A DNA stretch of 14,524 bases from UBA11606 sp039815945 (GCA_039815945.1 JBCBYI010000105.1:1-14524); one strand, 5' to 3'. Positions 1 to 7,327 are shown, counted from the stretch's first letter. Numbers and translations are program-made. The notes: generated from the letters alone by a model not told the origin.

Positions 1-1063
1 CACGGCCGGCCGCCTCGGTGGCGACGAGTTCATGGTGATCGCCCCCGACATCGGCGAACCCGACGCGATGCGGCTCGCCGCTCGGATCGCCGCCGCGGTC
101 GACTCGATCAAGCCGGCGTCGACCGGCGGCACGGGATGCTCGGCCAGCATCGGCGTGGCCATGCTCCGCGGCCGCACCGACCTCGCCGCCGACGCGTTCG
201 TGCGTCAGGCCGACGCGGCGATGTACGCCGCGAAGGAGGCCGGGGCCGAGATCCGACTGTTCGACGACGACCTTCTCGCCGAGGCCGACGTCAAGCGCGA
301 CCTCCGCCGGGCGCTCCCGCTCGCGATCCGCCGCGACGAGTTCGTCGTGCACCACCAAGCCTTCGTCGCGCTTCCGAGCCGGCGGGTGGTCGGCTTCGAA
401 GCGTTGACCCGGTGGCGCCAGGCCGACGGCTCGCTCCTGATGCCCGACGCCTTCATCCCGGTCGCCGAAGAGGGGGGCCTCATCGCCGATCTCGGCGATC
501 TCGTCGCCCGCAAGGCCGCCCAGGACCTCGCGATCTGGCGGCAACGTCACCGCGACACCGACGCCATCGTCGCGATCAACGCCTCGCCGCGAGAGCTCGC
601 CCGGCCCGGCTACGCCTACCGGCTCGCGCTCGCCGCAGAGGAGGCCGGCCTGCATCCCGACAACCTGCTCGTCGAGGTCACCGAGACGGCGATCATGGAG
701 GCCGGGCAAGCCGCCGACGACAATCTCCGCGCCCTGCGCCGGGTCGGCGTGCGGATCGCGCTCGACGACTTCGGGACGGGGTACTCCTCGATCAGCCGCC
801 TCCGCGCCAACGCGTTCGACGTGCTCAAGATCGATCGCAGTTTCGTCGGCGGCGTCGCCGACCGACCCGACGATCGCGCCGTCGTCGCCGCGATCGTGGC
901 GCTCGCCCAGGCGTTCGGGGTCGAGGTCGTCGCCGAGGGGGTCGAAACCGAAGCCCAGCTCGACGCCGTCATCGAACTCGGGTGCCACGCCGCCCAGGGC
1001 TGGCTGTTCGCCAAGGCCGCGCCGATCGACGAGGTGGCGGGGCCTCACACCTTCCAGTCCTGA
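1..1063 (+). CDS. GGDEF-EAL cyclic-di-GMP signalling protein (5' partial)
   Basis: The reading frame enters from the left edge (first full codon at 2), so the N-terminus and the first half of the GGDEF domain are missing. The GGDEF signature is encoded at 17-31. The rest of the cyclase domain follows, including a typical CSASIGVA strand and the AAMYAAKEAG helix. A full EAL phosphodiesterase domain then runs from about 330 to 1040: EAL at 398-406, INASPREL, EVTET, DDFGTG at 764-781, LKIDRSFV, AEGVET and QGWLF. The acidic and lysine residues known to bind metal and substrate in active EAL domains all appear present, so c-di-GMP hydrolysis to pGpG is likely. Cyclase activity cannot be judged, because the inhibitory RxxD site and any sensor domain lie outside the window. 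The gene is convergent with icd. Family assignment is secure; the net activity is not. Confidence 0.95.
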   Translation, partial: TAGRLGGDEFMVIAPDIGEPDAMRLAARIAAAVDSIKPASTGGTGCSASIGVAMLRGRTDLAADAFVRQADAAMYAAKEAGAEIRLFDDDLLAEADVKRDLRRALPLAIRRDEFVVHHQAFVALPSRRVVGFEALTRWRQADGSLLMPDAFIPVAEEGGLIADLGDLVARKAAQDLAIWRQRHRDTDAIVAINASPRELARPGYAYRLALAAEEAGLHPDNLLVEVTETAIMEAGQAADDNLRALRRVGVRIALDDFGTGYSSISRLRANAFDVLKIDRSFVGGVADRPDDRAVVAAIVALAQAFGVEVVAEGVETEAQLDAVIELGCHAAQGWLFAKAAPIDEVAGPHTFQS

Positions 1064-1064
1064 A

Positions 1065-1100
1065 AACGACGAACGGACCCCCGCAGGGGCCCGTGTCGTT
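1065..1100. terminator. Hairpin between convergent GGDEF-EAL and icd genes
   Basis: An imperfect inverted repeat begins 2 nt after the upstream stop codon. AACGAC (1065-1070) pairs with GTCGTT (1095-1100), ACGG (1073-1076) with CCGT (1091-1094), and CCCC with GGGG around a CGCA loop, with one GA bulge and one A-C mismatch. Read on the minus strand, the stem is followed by TTTT, so it looks better as the icd terminator. On the plus strand there is no T run. A 12-bp palindrome, CCGCCCGGGCGG, lies nearby at 1112-1123 and may add structure. Confidence 0.55.
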
Positions 1101-1129
1101 GCTCCTGCCGGCCGCCCGGGCGGTTCAGC

Positions 1130-2326
1130 TCAGAGGCGGTCGACGATGGCGCTTGCGAACTCCGAGCACTTCACCTCGGTCGCGCCGTCCATCAGGCGGG
1201 CGAAGTCGTAGGTGACGACCTTGTCGCCGATGGTGGCCTCGACCGCACGGATGATGTCGTCGGCGGCGTCCTGCCAGCCGAGGTGCTCGAACATCATGAC
1301 GCCCGAGAGCAGCACCGAGGACGGGTTGACCTTGTCCTGGCCGGCGTACTTGGGGGCGGTGCCGTGGGTGGCCTCGAACACGCCGTGACCGGACATGTAG
1401 TTGATGTTGGCGCCAGGAGCGATGCCGATGCCACCGACCTGGGCCGCGAGGGCGTCGGACAGGTAGTCGCCGTTGAGGTTCATCGTCGCGATGACGTCGA
1501 ACTCGGCCGGACGGGTCAGCACCTGCTGGAGAGCGATGTCGGCGATGGCGTCCTGGACGAGGATCTTGTCGCCGGGGTCGCCGCCGCAGTCTTCCCAACC
1601 GACGGCCACGTCGGAGTACTCCTCACGAACCAGCTCGTAGCCCCACTTCTGGAAGGCACCCTCGGTGAACTTCATGATGTTGCCCTTGTGGACCCAGTGC
1701 ACCCGCTTGCGGTTGCGCTTGATCGCGTACTCGATCGACGCACGCTGGAGGCGCTGCGAGCCGAACTTCGAGATGGGCTTGATGCCGATGCCGGAATCCT
1801 CGCGGATCTCCCAGCCGTAAGCGTCGTGGAGGAGCTCGATCATCCGCTTGGCCTCGGGCGTGCCGGCCTCGACCTCCATGCCGGCGTAGATGTCCTCGGT
1901 GTTCTCGCGGAAGATCACCATGTCGACGAGCTGGGGCTCCTTGACAGGCGAGGGCACGCCGGAGAACCAGCGCACCGGGCGCAGGCAGACGTAGAGATCC
2001 ATGATCTGACGGATGGCGACGTTGAGGCTGCGGAAGCCGCCACCGATCGGCGTGGTGAGCGGCCCCTTGATGCCGATGAGGTATTCCTCGAACTTGTCGA
2101 TCGTGTCCTGAGGCAGCCAGTCGCCGGTTTCGTTGAACGCCTTCTCACCGGCGAGGACTTCCATCCACTCGATGGTCTTGCCGTACTTGGCCGCAGCGGC
2201 GTCGAGCACGAGCTTGGCGGCGGGCCAGATGTCGACACCCGTGCCGTCGCCTTCGATGAACGGAATGATCGGGTTGTCCGGCACGGAGAGGGTGCCGTTG
2301 TCCTGCATCGTGATCTTCTCAGCCAT
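1130..2326 (-). CDS. icd: NADP-dependent isocitrate dehydrogenase
   Basis: This 398-residue protein oxidatively decarboxylates isocitrate to 2-oxoglutarate in the TCA cycle. It matches the E. coli-type homodimeric enzyme along its whole length. GGGFRSLNVAIRQ contains the serine (S100) that is the phosphorylation site in E. coli. The substrate arginines R106, R116 and R140, Y147 of ENTEDIYAG, K214 of VHKGNIMKF, and the metal-binding D287 and D291 of NGDYLSDA are all present. HGTAPKY carries the Lys-Tyr pair (326-327) that marks NADP rather than NAD use. I place the start at the ATG at 2326. A TACGAT box sits exactly 7 nt before it, the spacing of an actinobacterial leaderless promoter. An in-frame GTG at 2347 would lie upstream of that box. 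The gene is 54 nt downstream of plsC on the same strand, so it may also receive read-through. Confidence 0.97.
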   Translation of the reverse strand: MAEKITMQDNGTLSVPDNPIIPFIEGDGTGVDIWPAAKLVLDAAAAKYGKTIEWMEVLAGEKAFNETGDWLPQDTIDKFEEYLIGIKGPLTTPIGGGFRSLNVAIRQIMDLYVCLRPVRWFSGVPSPVKEPQLVDMVIFRENTEDIYAGMEVEAGTPEAKRMIELLHDAYGWEIREDSGIGIKPISKFGSQRLQRASIEYAIKRNRKRVHWVHKGNIMKFTEGAFQKWGYELVREEYSDVAVGWEDCGGDPGDKILVQDAIADIALQQVLTRPAEFDVIATMNLNGDYLSDALAAQVGGIGIAPGANINYMSGHGVFEATHGTAPKYAGQDKVNPSSVLLSGVMMFEHLGWQDAADDIIRAVEATIGDKVVTYDFARLMDGATEVKCSEFASAIVDRL

Positions 2327-2333
2327 GCGATCG

Positions 2334-2339
2334 ATCGTA
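2334..2339 (-). promoter_or_regulatory. Candidate -10 box for leaderless icd
   Basis: TACGAT reads on the minus strand at 2339-2334, followed by exactly 7 nt (CGATCGC) and then the ATG. No -35-like hexamer is visible 16-18 nt upstream. The arrangement matches the TANNNT-N7-start layout known for leaderless actinobacterial genes. Promoter activity itself is inferred. Confidence 0.5.
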
Positions 2340-2380
2340 CCCTTCACGGGGTCGGCTGACCCTGGTTCCGGAGTCGTTTC

Positions 2381-3100
2381 TCAATCGCCGGTGATCTCCT
2401 GGGCGCGGTCGAAGACCTTCTGGAGTTCGGCGGCGACGTTCTCGCTGAACGCACGGCGCTGGGGCTGACTCATCCGGCCCTCGGGAGCCGGGATCGGCTC
2501 GCCGACGACCACCGAACACCGCACCCGGCCGATGCCCTTCGACCCGCTCTCCATCGCCGCCTCGGTGCCCCCGATGCCGATCGGAATGATCGGTGCGCCG
2601 GTCTTCTGCGCGAGATACGTCGTGCCGTCGAAGACGCCCTGGACCTGCGAACCGGACTGTCGGGTGCCTTCGGGGAAGACGATCATCATCGCCCCGTCCG
2701 CGATGATCTGCTGCGAGGCCTTCATCGCCTGCCGGTCGGCCTCGCCGCGGCGCACCGGGATGGCGCCGAGGGCCGAGTTCACCCAGGCGAAGATCGGATG
2801 GGTGAACAGCGAGTCCTTGCCGATCGCTCGCAGGCGGCGCTTCGCGGAACAGGCGACGAGCACGGAATCGAGATTGGAGCGATGCACCGGGGCGAGGATC
2901 ACCGGGCCCTCCATCGCGAGATGGTGGGTGCCCTCCCTCTGCACGCGCAGGTACCGCATGAGGGTGAGGCGCAGCACGCGCACGGCGAGCCAGTAGAAGA
3001 CACCGCCGGATCGGCTGGCCTGCACCTTCATCGCCCACTCGATGGACTTGGCTTCCTTGACCGGGGTATCGGTTGTCTCGATCGTGTCGTCGTCACTCAT
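2381..3100 (-). CDS. plsC: 1-acyl-sn-glycerol-3-phosphate acyltransferase (PlsC family)
   Basis: This 239-residue membrane-associated acyltransferase should transfer an acyl group to lysophosphatidic acid to give phosphatidic acid, the precursor of membrane phospholipids. The four PlsC blocks are present in order: HRSNLD, the catalytic HX4D (H73-D78); IPVRRG (114-119); FPEGTR, for phosphate binding (142-147); and APIIPIGIGG (169-178). A hydrophobic stretch at about 33-50 precedes the HX4D block and probably anchors the protein to the inner leaflet. The N-terminal 20 residues are acidic and unconserved-looking. The ATG start is 29 nt after the purH stop, so the two are probably cotranscribed. 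No strong Shine-Dalgarno is visible. Members of this family also acylate other lyso-lipids, so exact acceptor specificity is inferred. Confidence 0.9.
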   Translation of the reverse strand: MSDDDTIETTDTPVKEAKSIEWAMKVQASRSGGVFYWLAVRVLRLTLMRYLRVQREGTHHLAMEGPVILAPVHRSNLDSVLVACSAKRRLRAIGKDSLFTHPIFAWVNSALGAIPVRRGEADRQAMKASQQIIADGAMMIVFPEGTRQSGSQVQGVFDGTTYLAQKTGAPIIPIGIGGTEAAMESGSKGIGRVRCSVVVGEPIPAPEGRMSQPQRRAFSENVAAELQKVFDRAQEITGD

Positions 3101-3129
3101 CGTCGTGCTCGCCGTGCTCGCTGAAGGGC

Positions 3130-4680
3130 CTAGTGGAGGAACTGGCGCTCGTCGGTGAACACCATGGCGACGCCCCGTTCGTTGGCGGCGGCGATGGTCT
3201 TCTCGTCACCGACCGAGCCGCCGGGCTGCACGATGATCGCCGCCCCGGCATCGGCGGCGGCGTGGATGCCATCGGGGAAGGGATAGAAGGCGTCGCTTGC
3301 GCAGGCGCCACCGTCAGCTCGACCCGCGGCCTTCGCTGCGGCGATCTCGCCGGACTCGACCCGGTTCTGCTGGCCGGCGCCGATCCCCCAGGCGACACCG
3401 TCCTTGGCGAGCACGATGGCGTTGGAGTTCACGTGGCCACAGACCCGCCACGCGAAGGCGGCGTCGGCGAGCTCGGATTCGCTCGGCCGGCGCTCGGTGA
3501 CGACCCGCCACGAATCGGGCTGGGAGTCGAAGCGGTGGTTCTGCTGCACCAGGAAACCGTCGGCCATCTGGCGCACCGCCAACGCGGGAGGCTCGCCCGG
3601 CGAACCGACGGTGAGGATGCGGGTGTTCTTGCGCTTGGCGATCAGCTGCTCGATCACGCCGTCGGCATAGCCGGGGGCGAGCACCACGTCGGCCTGCGCG
3701 GCGTCGACCATCGCCTCGACGGTGGCGAGATCGACGATGCGGTTGGTGGCGACGATGCCGCCGAACGCCGAACGGGGATCGCAGTCGAAGGCCCGGGCGT
3801 ACGCGGTGGCGAGATCGTCGGCGACGGCAGCGCCGCACGGGTTCGCGTGCTTCATGATCGCGACGGCCGGCCGGTCGCCGAGGTCGTGGGCGAGGCGCCA
3901 GGCCGCATCGGCGTCGAAGAAGTTGAGGTAGCTGAGCGCCACACCGCTGTGTTGTTCGACCGCATCCCAGATGCCGGGAGCATCGGCGCGGCGATAGCGA
4001 GCGCCGTCTTGATGCGGGTTCTCGCCGTAGCGCAGGACGTCGGCACGCTCGAGCGCGAGATGGATCGTATTGGGCAGGGTTTCCGACTCGTCGTCGCTGT
4101 CGTCGAACCAGGTCACGATCGCCGCGTCGTAGGCGGCGCTGTGGGCGAAGGCGTCGCGGGCGAGCTGACGGCGGGTGCGATCGCCGAGCCAACCGTCGGC
4201 TCGGATCTCGGTGAGCGCGTCGGCGTAGGTCGACGGATCGACCAGCACGCCGACCTGGGCGTGGTTCTTCGCCGCCGCTCGCACCATCGCAGGGCCGCCG
4301 ATGTCGATCAGTTCCTCGGGCCGGCCGGCGCCGTGCTGGAAGTCGGCGACGCTCGACCCGAACGGGTAGAGGTTGCCGACGACGAGATCGATCGGCGCGA
4401 TGCCGTGCTCGGCCATGTCGGCCTGATGCTCGGGATCCTCACGATCGGCGAGGATGCCGCCGTGGACCTTCGGGTGCAGGGTGACGACCCGATGGCCGAG
4501 CATGATGGGCGACCCGGTGTGGTCGGCGACGTCGATCACCGGTACCCCGGCCTCGGCGATGACACGTGCCGTACCACCGCTGGAGATCAGCTCCCAGCCG
4601 AGCTCGACCAATCCGGCGGCGAGGTCGGCGATGCCGGTCTTGTCGTAGACGGACAGCAGGGCGCGGCGCGGTTCGGTCAC
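3130..4680 (-). CDS. purH: Bifunctional AICAR transformylase / IMP cyclohydrolase
   Basis: This 516-residue enzyme carries out the last two steps of de novo IMP synthesis: formylation of AICAR with 10-formyl-THF, then ring closure. The N-terminal MGS-like cyclohydrolase domain (about 1-195) shows LLSVYDKTG, SSGGTA, TLHPKVHGG, NLYPF and IDIGGPAMVRAAAKNH. The transformylase domain shows LRYGENPHQ (216-224), KHANPCG (277-283, with the catalytic Lys-His), SAFGGIVATN (304-313) and PFPDGI followed by QPGGSVGDE. The C-terminus, FTDERQFLH, corresponds to the usual FTGxRHFxH end of the family. The start is a GTG, supported by the full N-terminal motif and by a TAGGTT box exactly 7 nt upstream, suggesting a leaderless transcript. 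It probably heads a unit with plsC. Confidence 0.98.
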   Translation of the reverse strand: MTEPRRALLSVYDKTGIADLAAGLVELGWELISSGGTARVIAEAGVPVIDVADHTGSPIMLGHRVVTLHPKVHGGILADREDPEHQADMAEHGIAPIDLVVGNLYPFGSSVADFQHGAGRPEELIDIGGPAMVRAAAKNHAQVGVLVDPSTYADALTEIRADGWLGDRTRRQLARDAFAHSAAYDAAIVTWFDDSDDESETLPNTIHLALERADVLRYGENPHQDGARYRRADAPGIWDAVEQHSGVALSYLNFFDADAAWRLAHDLGDRPAVAIMKHANPCGAAVADDLATAYARAFDCDPRSAFGGIVATNRIVDLATVEAMVDAAQADVVLAPGYADGVIEQLIAKRKNTRILTVGSPGEPPALAVRQMADGFLVQQNHRFDSQPDSWRVVTERRPSESELADAAFAWRVCGHVNSNAIVLAKDGVAWGIGAGQQNRVESGEIAAAKAAGRADGGACASDAFYPFPDGIHAAADAGAAIIVQPGGSVGDEKTIAAANERGVAMVFTDERQFLH

Positions 4681-4687
4681 GGGGTGG

Positions 4688-4693
4688 AACCTA
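4688..4693 (-). promoter_or_regulatory. Candidate -10 box for leaderless purH
   Basis: On the minus strand TAGGTT (4693-4688) is followed by 7 nt (CCACCCC) and then the GTG start codon. No recognisable -35 is present. This is the same layout as at icd, the P450 and pcrA. The 90-nt divergent gap to the membrane-protein gene holds this box and the opposing one at 4736. Confidence 0.5.
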
Positions 4694-4735
4694 CCAGCGC
4701 GTCCCGGTTCCGCCGGTGCCTCCGATCCGCTCGGC

Positions 4736-4741
4736 TAACGT
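4736..4741 (+). promoter_or_regulatory. Candidate -10 box for the 4771 membrane-protein gene
   Basis: TAACGT fits TANNNT and lies 29 nt before the ATG, giving a short leader of about 20 nt. That leader contains the Shine-Dalgarno GGGAG at 4760-4764, 6 nt before the start codon. No clear -35 hexamer is seen. Unlike purH opposite it, this gene looks leadered. Confidence 0.4.
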
Positions 4742-4770
4742 CGGGCCCAGGCGTTCAGAGGGAGAAACAT

Positions 4771-5181
4771 ATGGACAACTTGAAGCCCACTCAGATCATG
4801 CTCATCGCCGGCGGCGCGGTGCTGTTGATCTCCACGTTCCTGGCGTGGAGCGATTTCGGTGTCGCCACCTTCAACGGTTGGGAGACCGACGTCTGGGGCT
4901 TCCAGGGCATCTTCGTCGCCATCATCGGTGTGGCGATCGCCGGCGGCGTGGCCGCTCAGGCGTTCGGCGGGGTGACCCTCCCTGAGAAGATCCTCGGCCT
5001 CGATCACAACCAGCTCCACCTGATGCTCGGGTTCGGTGCCTTCCTGATCACGTTCGGCCGTCAGTTCGGCGACAGCCCCGGTATCGGTGTGCTGCTCGGC
5101 TGGATCGCGTCGGCCGTCATCATCGCCGCGGCGATCATGGACTCGCGCGAAGCCGAGGCGGGCACCCCGTCCCAGTTCTGA
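4771..5181 (+). CDS. Small four-helix integral membrane protein, unknown function
   Basis: This is a 136-residue protein with four predicted membrane segments at about 8-26, 45-66, 81-97 and 103-123, and short polar connections. The first external loop (27-44) is aromatic and acidic (WSDFGVATFNGWETDVWGF). The C-terminal tail is hydrophilic and ends in Gln-Phe. I recognise no catalytic or transport motif and no named family. The start is well supported by AGAGGGAG a few bases upstream of the ATG and by codon use like its neighbours. The frame stays open far upstream only because it runs antisense to purH. It is transcribed divergently from purH and ends 6 bp from the stop of the minus-strand lipoprotein gene. 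Existence of the gene is likely; its role is unknown. Confidence 0.8.
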   Translation: MDNLKPTQIMLIAGGAVLLISTFLAWSDFGVATFNGWETDVWGFQGIFVAIIGVAIAGGVAAQAFGGVTLPEKILGLDHNQLHLMLGFGAFLITFGRQFGDSPGIGVLLGWIASAVIIAAAIMDSREAEAGTPSQF

Positions 5182-5187
5182 GCGAAC

Positions 5188-6204
5188 TCAGCCGGCCCCG
5201 TCGCCGGTGTCCCCGACGGCCAGTGGCTCGACGCATGCGTCGCCGCTGGCCGTCGGCGCGTGCCGGACCACGTCGCCCGGCGTGACGAAGCCGTCGCCCT
5301 CCTCGTCGGTGAGGAGGTGCCGAGCGATCGCGTCGGCAAGGGCCTGCCCCATGTTCACCGTCGTCACCGGCGACCGAAACAAGTCGACGGTGTCGCCGGT
5401 GAGCGCCGGCAGGTGCACGACGACGCGGGCCTGGTCGTCGCCCTCTCGCAGCATCGTGAAGAAGTCCGACCCGCGCTGATTGAGCACGGATCGGACACCC
5501 GGGTCGACGCTGGCGGTCCACGCACCGGGCAGATCGAGGAGCACCGGGACGAGCGATTGGTGGATGAGCCCGGCGAGGCGACGGCCATCGGCATCAGCCG
5601 CGGGATGCACCACCTCGAGCGGCGGTGCATCGACGAGCGTGCCGCCGCCATCGGCGATCGCGATCGACACCACGACGCGGGCACCACTGGCATCGGCCGC
5701 GGCAGAACGAACCGACGCGACGACGTCGTCGTCGCCGGCGCGGGTGACGATCGTGGAGACGCCGACCGCCTCGAGCTCCGACGCCAGGATCGTCGCGATC
5801 GTGTGATTGAGTTCGGGCACGACGGCGCCGTGGGATTCGACACGGGCGTCTCCGGCCGGGTCGATCGCGACCAGCGCAGTGACCGGCTCGCTCTCGCCGG
5901 ACACCACCGCGCCACACGGCGACGCAGCGAACCAACCGGTGGCCGTGACCTCGTCGACGGCGAGCGCGATGCCGTCGACGACGACCGCACCGGCGACGGG
6001 TGTACGCGGTGCTGGCAGGTCGGCGCCCGCCAACTGCTCCACCCCGACCGCGGGCGGTCGGGTCGTGGTCGACTCGACGACGATGACCTCGGCATCGTCG
6101 AACAGTGACGGCGTCGGCTCCTCGACCGCGAGGTCGGCACCTCCCGTGCCGCACGCAGCGGCGAGCACGGCGGACAGCGCGATGGAGGCGGCGACGCGAT
6201 ACAC
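5188..6204 (-). CDS. Lipoprotein, degenerate amidase_3-like pseudoenzyme
   Basis: This 338-residue protein starts at a GTG 2 nt after the upstream amidase stop codon (TAG-CG-GTG), so it is probably translationally coupled. A lipoprotein signal ends in VLAAAC, with Cys18 as the lipidation site and the same CGT context as the upstream protein. Residues 110-298 align with the upstream amidase without difficulty: VAIDP with VIDPG, LN at 132-133 with LN at 154-155, IVTR with VMTR, VVVSIAI with VFLSIHF, DGRRLAGL with DSRRLAGL, and GSDFFTMLR with GGDYYGVLR. The active-site positions are all changed: Zn ligand His136 corresponds to Gly118, Glu151 to Val129, His204 to Ala182, and catalytic Glu286 to His264. 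The shared TGW and PCG motifs extend the match into the N-terminal domain. It is therefore probably a non-hydrolytic cell-wall or regulatory partner. The frame is intact and not visibly decayed. Confidence 0.85.
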   Translation of the reverse strand: MYRVAASIALSAVLAAACGTGGADLAVEEPTPSLFDDAEVIVVESTTTRPPAVGVEQLAGADLPAPRTPVAGAVVVDGIALAVDEVTATGWFAASPCGAVVSGESEPVTALVAIDPAGDARVESHGAVVPELNHTIATILASELEAVGVSTIVTRAGDDDVVASVRSAAADASGARVVVSIAIADGGGTLVDAPPLEVVHPAADADGRRLAGLIHQSLVPVLLDLPGAWTASVDPGVRSVLNQRGSDFFTMLREGDDQARVVVHLPALTGDTVDLFRSPVTTVNMGQALADAIARHLLTDEEGDGFVTPGDVVRHAPTASGDACVEPLAVGDTGDGAG

Positions 6205-6206
6205 CG

Positions 6207-7274
6207 CTACTCGAGACGGGGGTCGGTGCAGTTGTCGGTGCGGCCCGCACCCGACGGGCCGTACCCCCGGAAGATCGGATCGTCGATGAACCCGGTGCCG
6301 GGATCGTCGGTCTCGAGGAATCGCTCGAACGCTGCGAGGGTCGCCGTCGCCAGCTGGTCCTGCACGACCGGATCGGAGACGAGCTCTTCCTCGGCCGGGT
6401 TCGACAGGTAGGCGTACTCGGCAAGCACACTCGTCACCGGCGCAGGCCTGCGCAACACGCCGTAGTAATCGCCACCCTCCTCGCTGGGACGGAAGGTCGT
6501 GCCGGCGTCGCCGAGAGCGACCCACGTGATGTCGTACTGGTCGAGCACGAGACGGGTCTCCTCGTAGAGCAGACCGGCGAGCCGCCGAGAATCGGGGTTG
6601 GCGATCTGGTGGTACATCTCGGTGCCAGGCGTCTCGCTCAGGGCATCGGTCCCGGCGTTGAAGTGGATCGAGAGGAAGACGATCGGATCCAACGCCTGAC
6701 CGATCTCTGCTCGCGTCACGATCGGCACGCGCACGTCGGTCTGGCGGGTCATCACGACCGAGTACCCGGCGCCGACGAACGCGTCGCGGACCTTCTTGGC
6801 GACGTCGAGGTTCAGATCGGCCTCTCGCAGCCCGCCCTGCCCGACCGCACCGGGCTCGGACCCGCCGTGGCCGGGATCGATCACGATGTCGGCCGTCGAG
6901 ATGACTCGCCCGCCACCGATGTCGGCCTGGCGGCCGCACGGGGTCCAGACCCGGTGGCGGTCGTCGTCGAGGCCGCTGAGGATCGGCAGGATCCACCCCG
7001 TGTTCGACACGAGCACCCCGTCGGTTTGGCCGTTGACGGGCACCCCCGTTTCGTCGAAGACGAGCTCGGGCAAGACCTCGGGCACGGTGGTCGTCGTGGT
7101 CGTGGTGGTGGTCGTCGACGTCGTGGAGGTCGAGGTCGTGCTGCTGGTCGACGTCGACGACGCGACCGTCGTCGACGTCGTGGTCGTCGTCTCAGGCGCG
7201 AGACCGACATCGGACGTGCCGCAGGCGGTCAGCAGCGCCAACAGGCCCAAAACGGCAACGCGAGGGAACGACAT
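6207..7274 (-). CDS. N-acetylmuramoyl-L-alanine amidase (amidase_3) lipoprotein
   Basis: This 355-residue peptidoglycan hydrolase should cut the bond between MurNAc and the stem peptide outside the membrane. In order it has a signal peptide ending in the lipobox LTAC (Cys18), an almost pure Thr/Ser linker at about 29-63, a small domain with NTGW and TPCG (about 70-125), and an amidase_3 domain (about 128-320). The zinc ligands are His136 in DPGHGG, Glu151 in LREADLN and His204 in LSIHFNAG. The catalytic Glu286 lies in SVLAEYAYLSNP. The C-terminal tail carries a lone Cys349. The ATG at 7274 is chosen because the signal peptide begins there; a GGGGGA directly abuts it, which is unusually close for a ribosome binding site. 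The gene lies 70 nt after sucD and is followed after 2 nt by its degenerate paralogue. Confidence 0.92.
   Translation of the reverse strand: MSFPRVAVLGLLALLTACGTSDVGLAPETTTTTSTTVASSTSTSSTTSTSTTSTTTTTTTTTTVPEVLPELVFDETGVPVNGQTDGVLVSNTGWILPILSGLDDDRHRVWTPCGRQADIGGGRVISTADIVIDPGHGGSEPGAVGQGGLREADLNLDVAKKVRDAFVGAGYSVVMTRQTDVRVPIVTRAEIGQALDPIVFLSIHFNAGTDALSETPGTEMYHQIANPDSRRLAGLLYEETRLVLDQYDITWVALGDAGTTFRPSEEGGDYYGVLRRPAPVTSVLAEYAYLSNPAEEELVSDPVVQDQLATATLAAFERFLETDDPGTGFIDDPIFRGYGPSGAGRTDNCTDPRLE
7087..7190 (-). repeat. Thr-codon low-complexity tract (poly-Thr/Ser linker)
   Basis: About 35 consecutive codons of the amidase gene are nearly all ACN (Thr) with a few Ser codons, ending in a run of ten Thr. 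The DNA is a near-periodic GTC/GTG triplet string on the plus strand. It probably forms an extended linker that lifts the catalytic domain off the membrane. In-frame length change by slippage is plausible. Confidence 0.85.
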
Positions 7275-7282
7275 TCCCCCAC

Positions 7283-7315
7283 GCTGCCAGTCCGCCGTCA
7301 CCTGGTGGTGGCAGC
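7283..7315 (-). promoter_or_regulatory. Hairpin abutting the amidase start
   Basis: GCTGCCA (7283-7289) and TGGCAGC (7309-7315) form a perfect 7-bp stem around a 19-nt loop, which itself contains CACC-T-GGTG. The stem ends 8 nt before the ATG, next to the GGGGGA that would act as the ribosome binding site. It could be a translational control element or a processed end. Its function is inferred. Confidence 0.4.
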
Positions 7316-7327
7316 GGGGTGAATTGT

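Noticed and set aside
279..300. Dispersed copy of the 25-bp repeat inside the GGDEF-EAL gene
   Set aside because: A 16-of-17 match (GAGGCCGACGTCAAGCG) without the left half of the hairpin. It encodes EADVKR in frame, so codon bias explains it.
136..1215. Long Arg-rich open frame on the plus strand overlapping the GGDEF-EAL gene
   Set aside because: It is a +1/+2 shadow: extremely Arg/Pro/Gly-rich, no domain, and it fully overlaps a gene with clear motifs.
1283..2359. 358-residue open frame antisense to icd
   Set aside because: Mirror of codon bias in a GC-rich gene; rich in Val/Asp/Gly/Leu with no motif. icd is certain.
3073..4770. Long open frame antisense to purH, continuous with the membrane-protein gene at 4771
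   Set aside because: The upstream part is the antisense of purH. The real gene starts at 4771, where the Shine-Dalgarno and the hydrophobic protein begin.
6205..6996. N-terminal extension of the dead-amidase frame
   Set aside because: It is out of frame with, and fully overlaps, the real amidase gene, and is Arg-rich. The lipoprotein signal starts at 6204.
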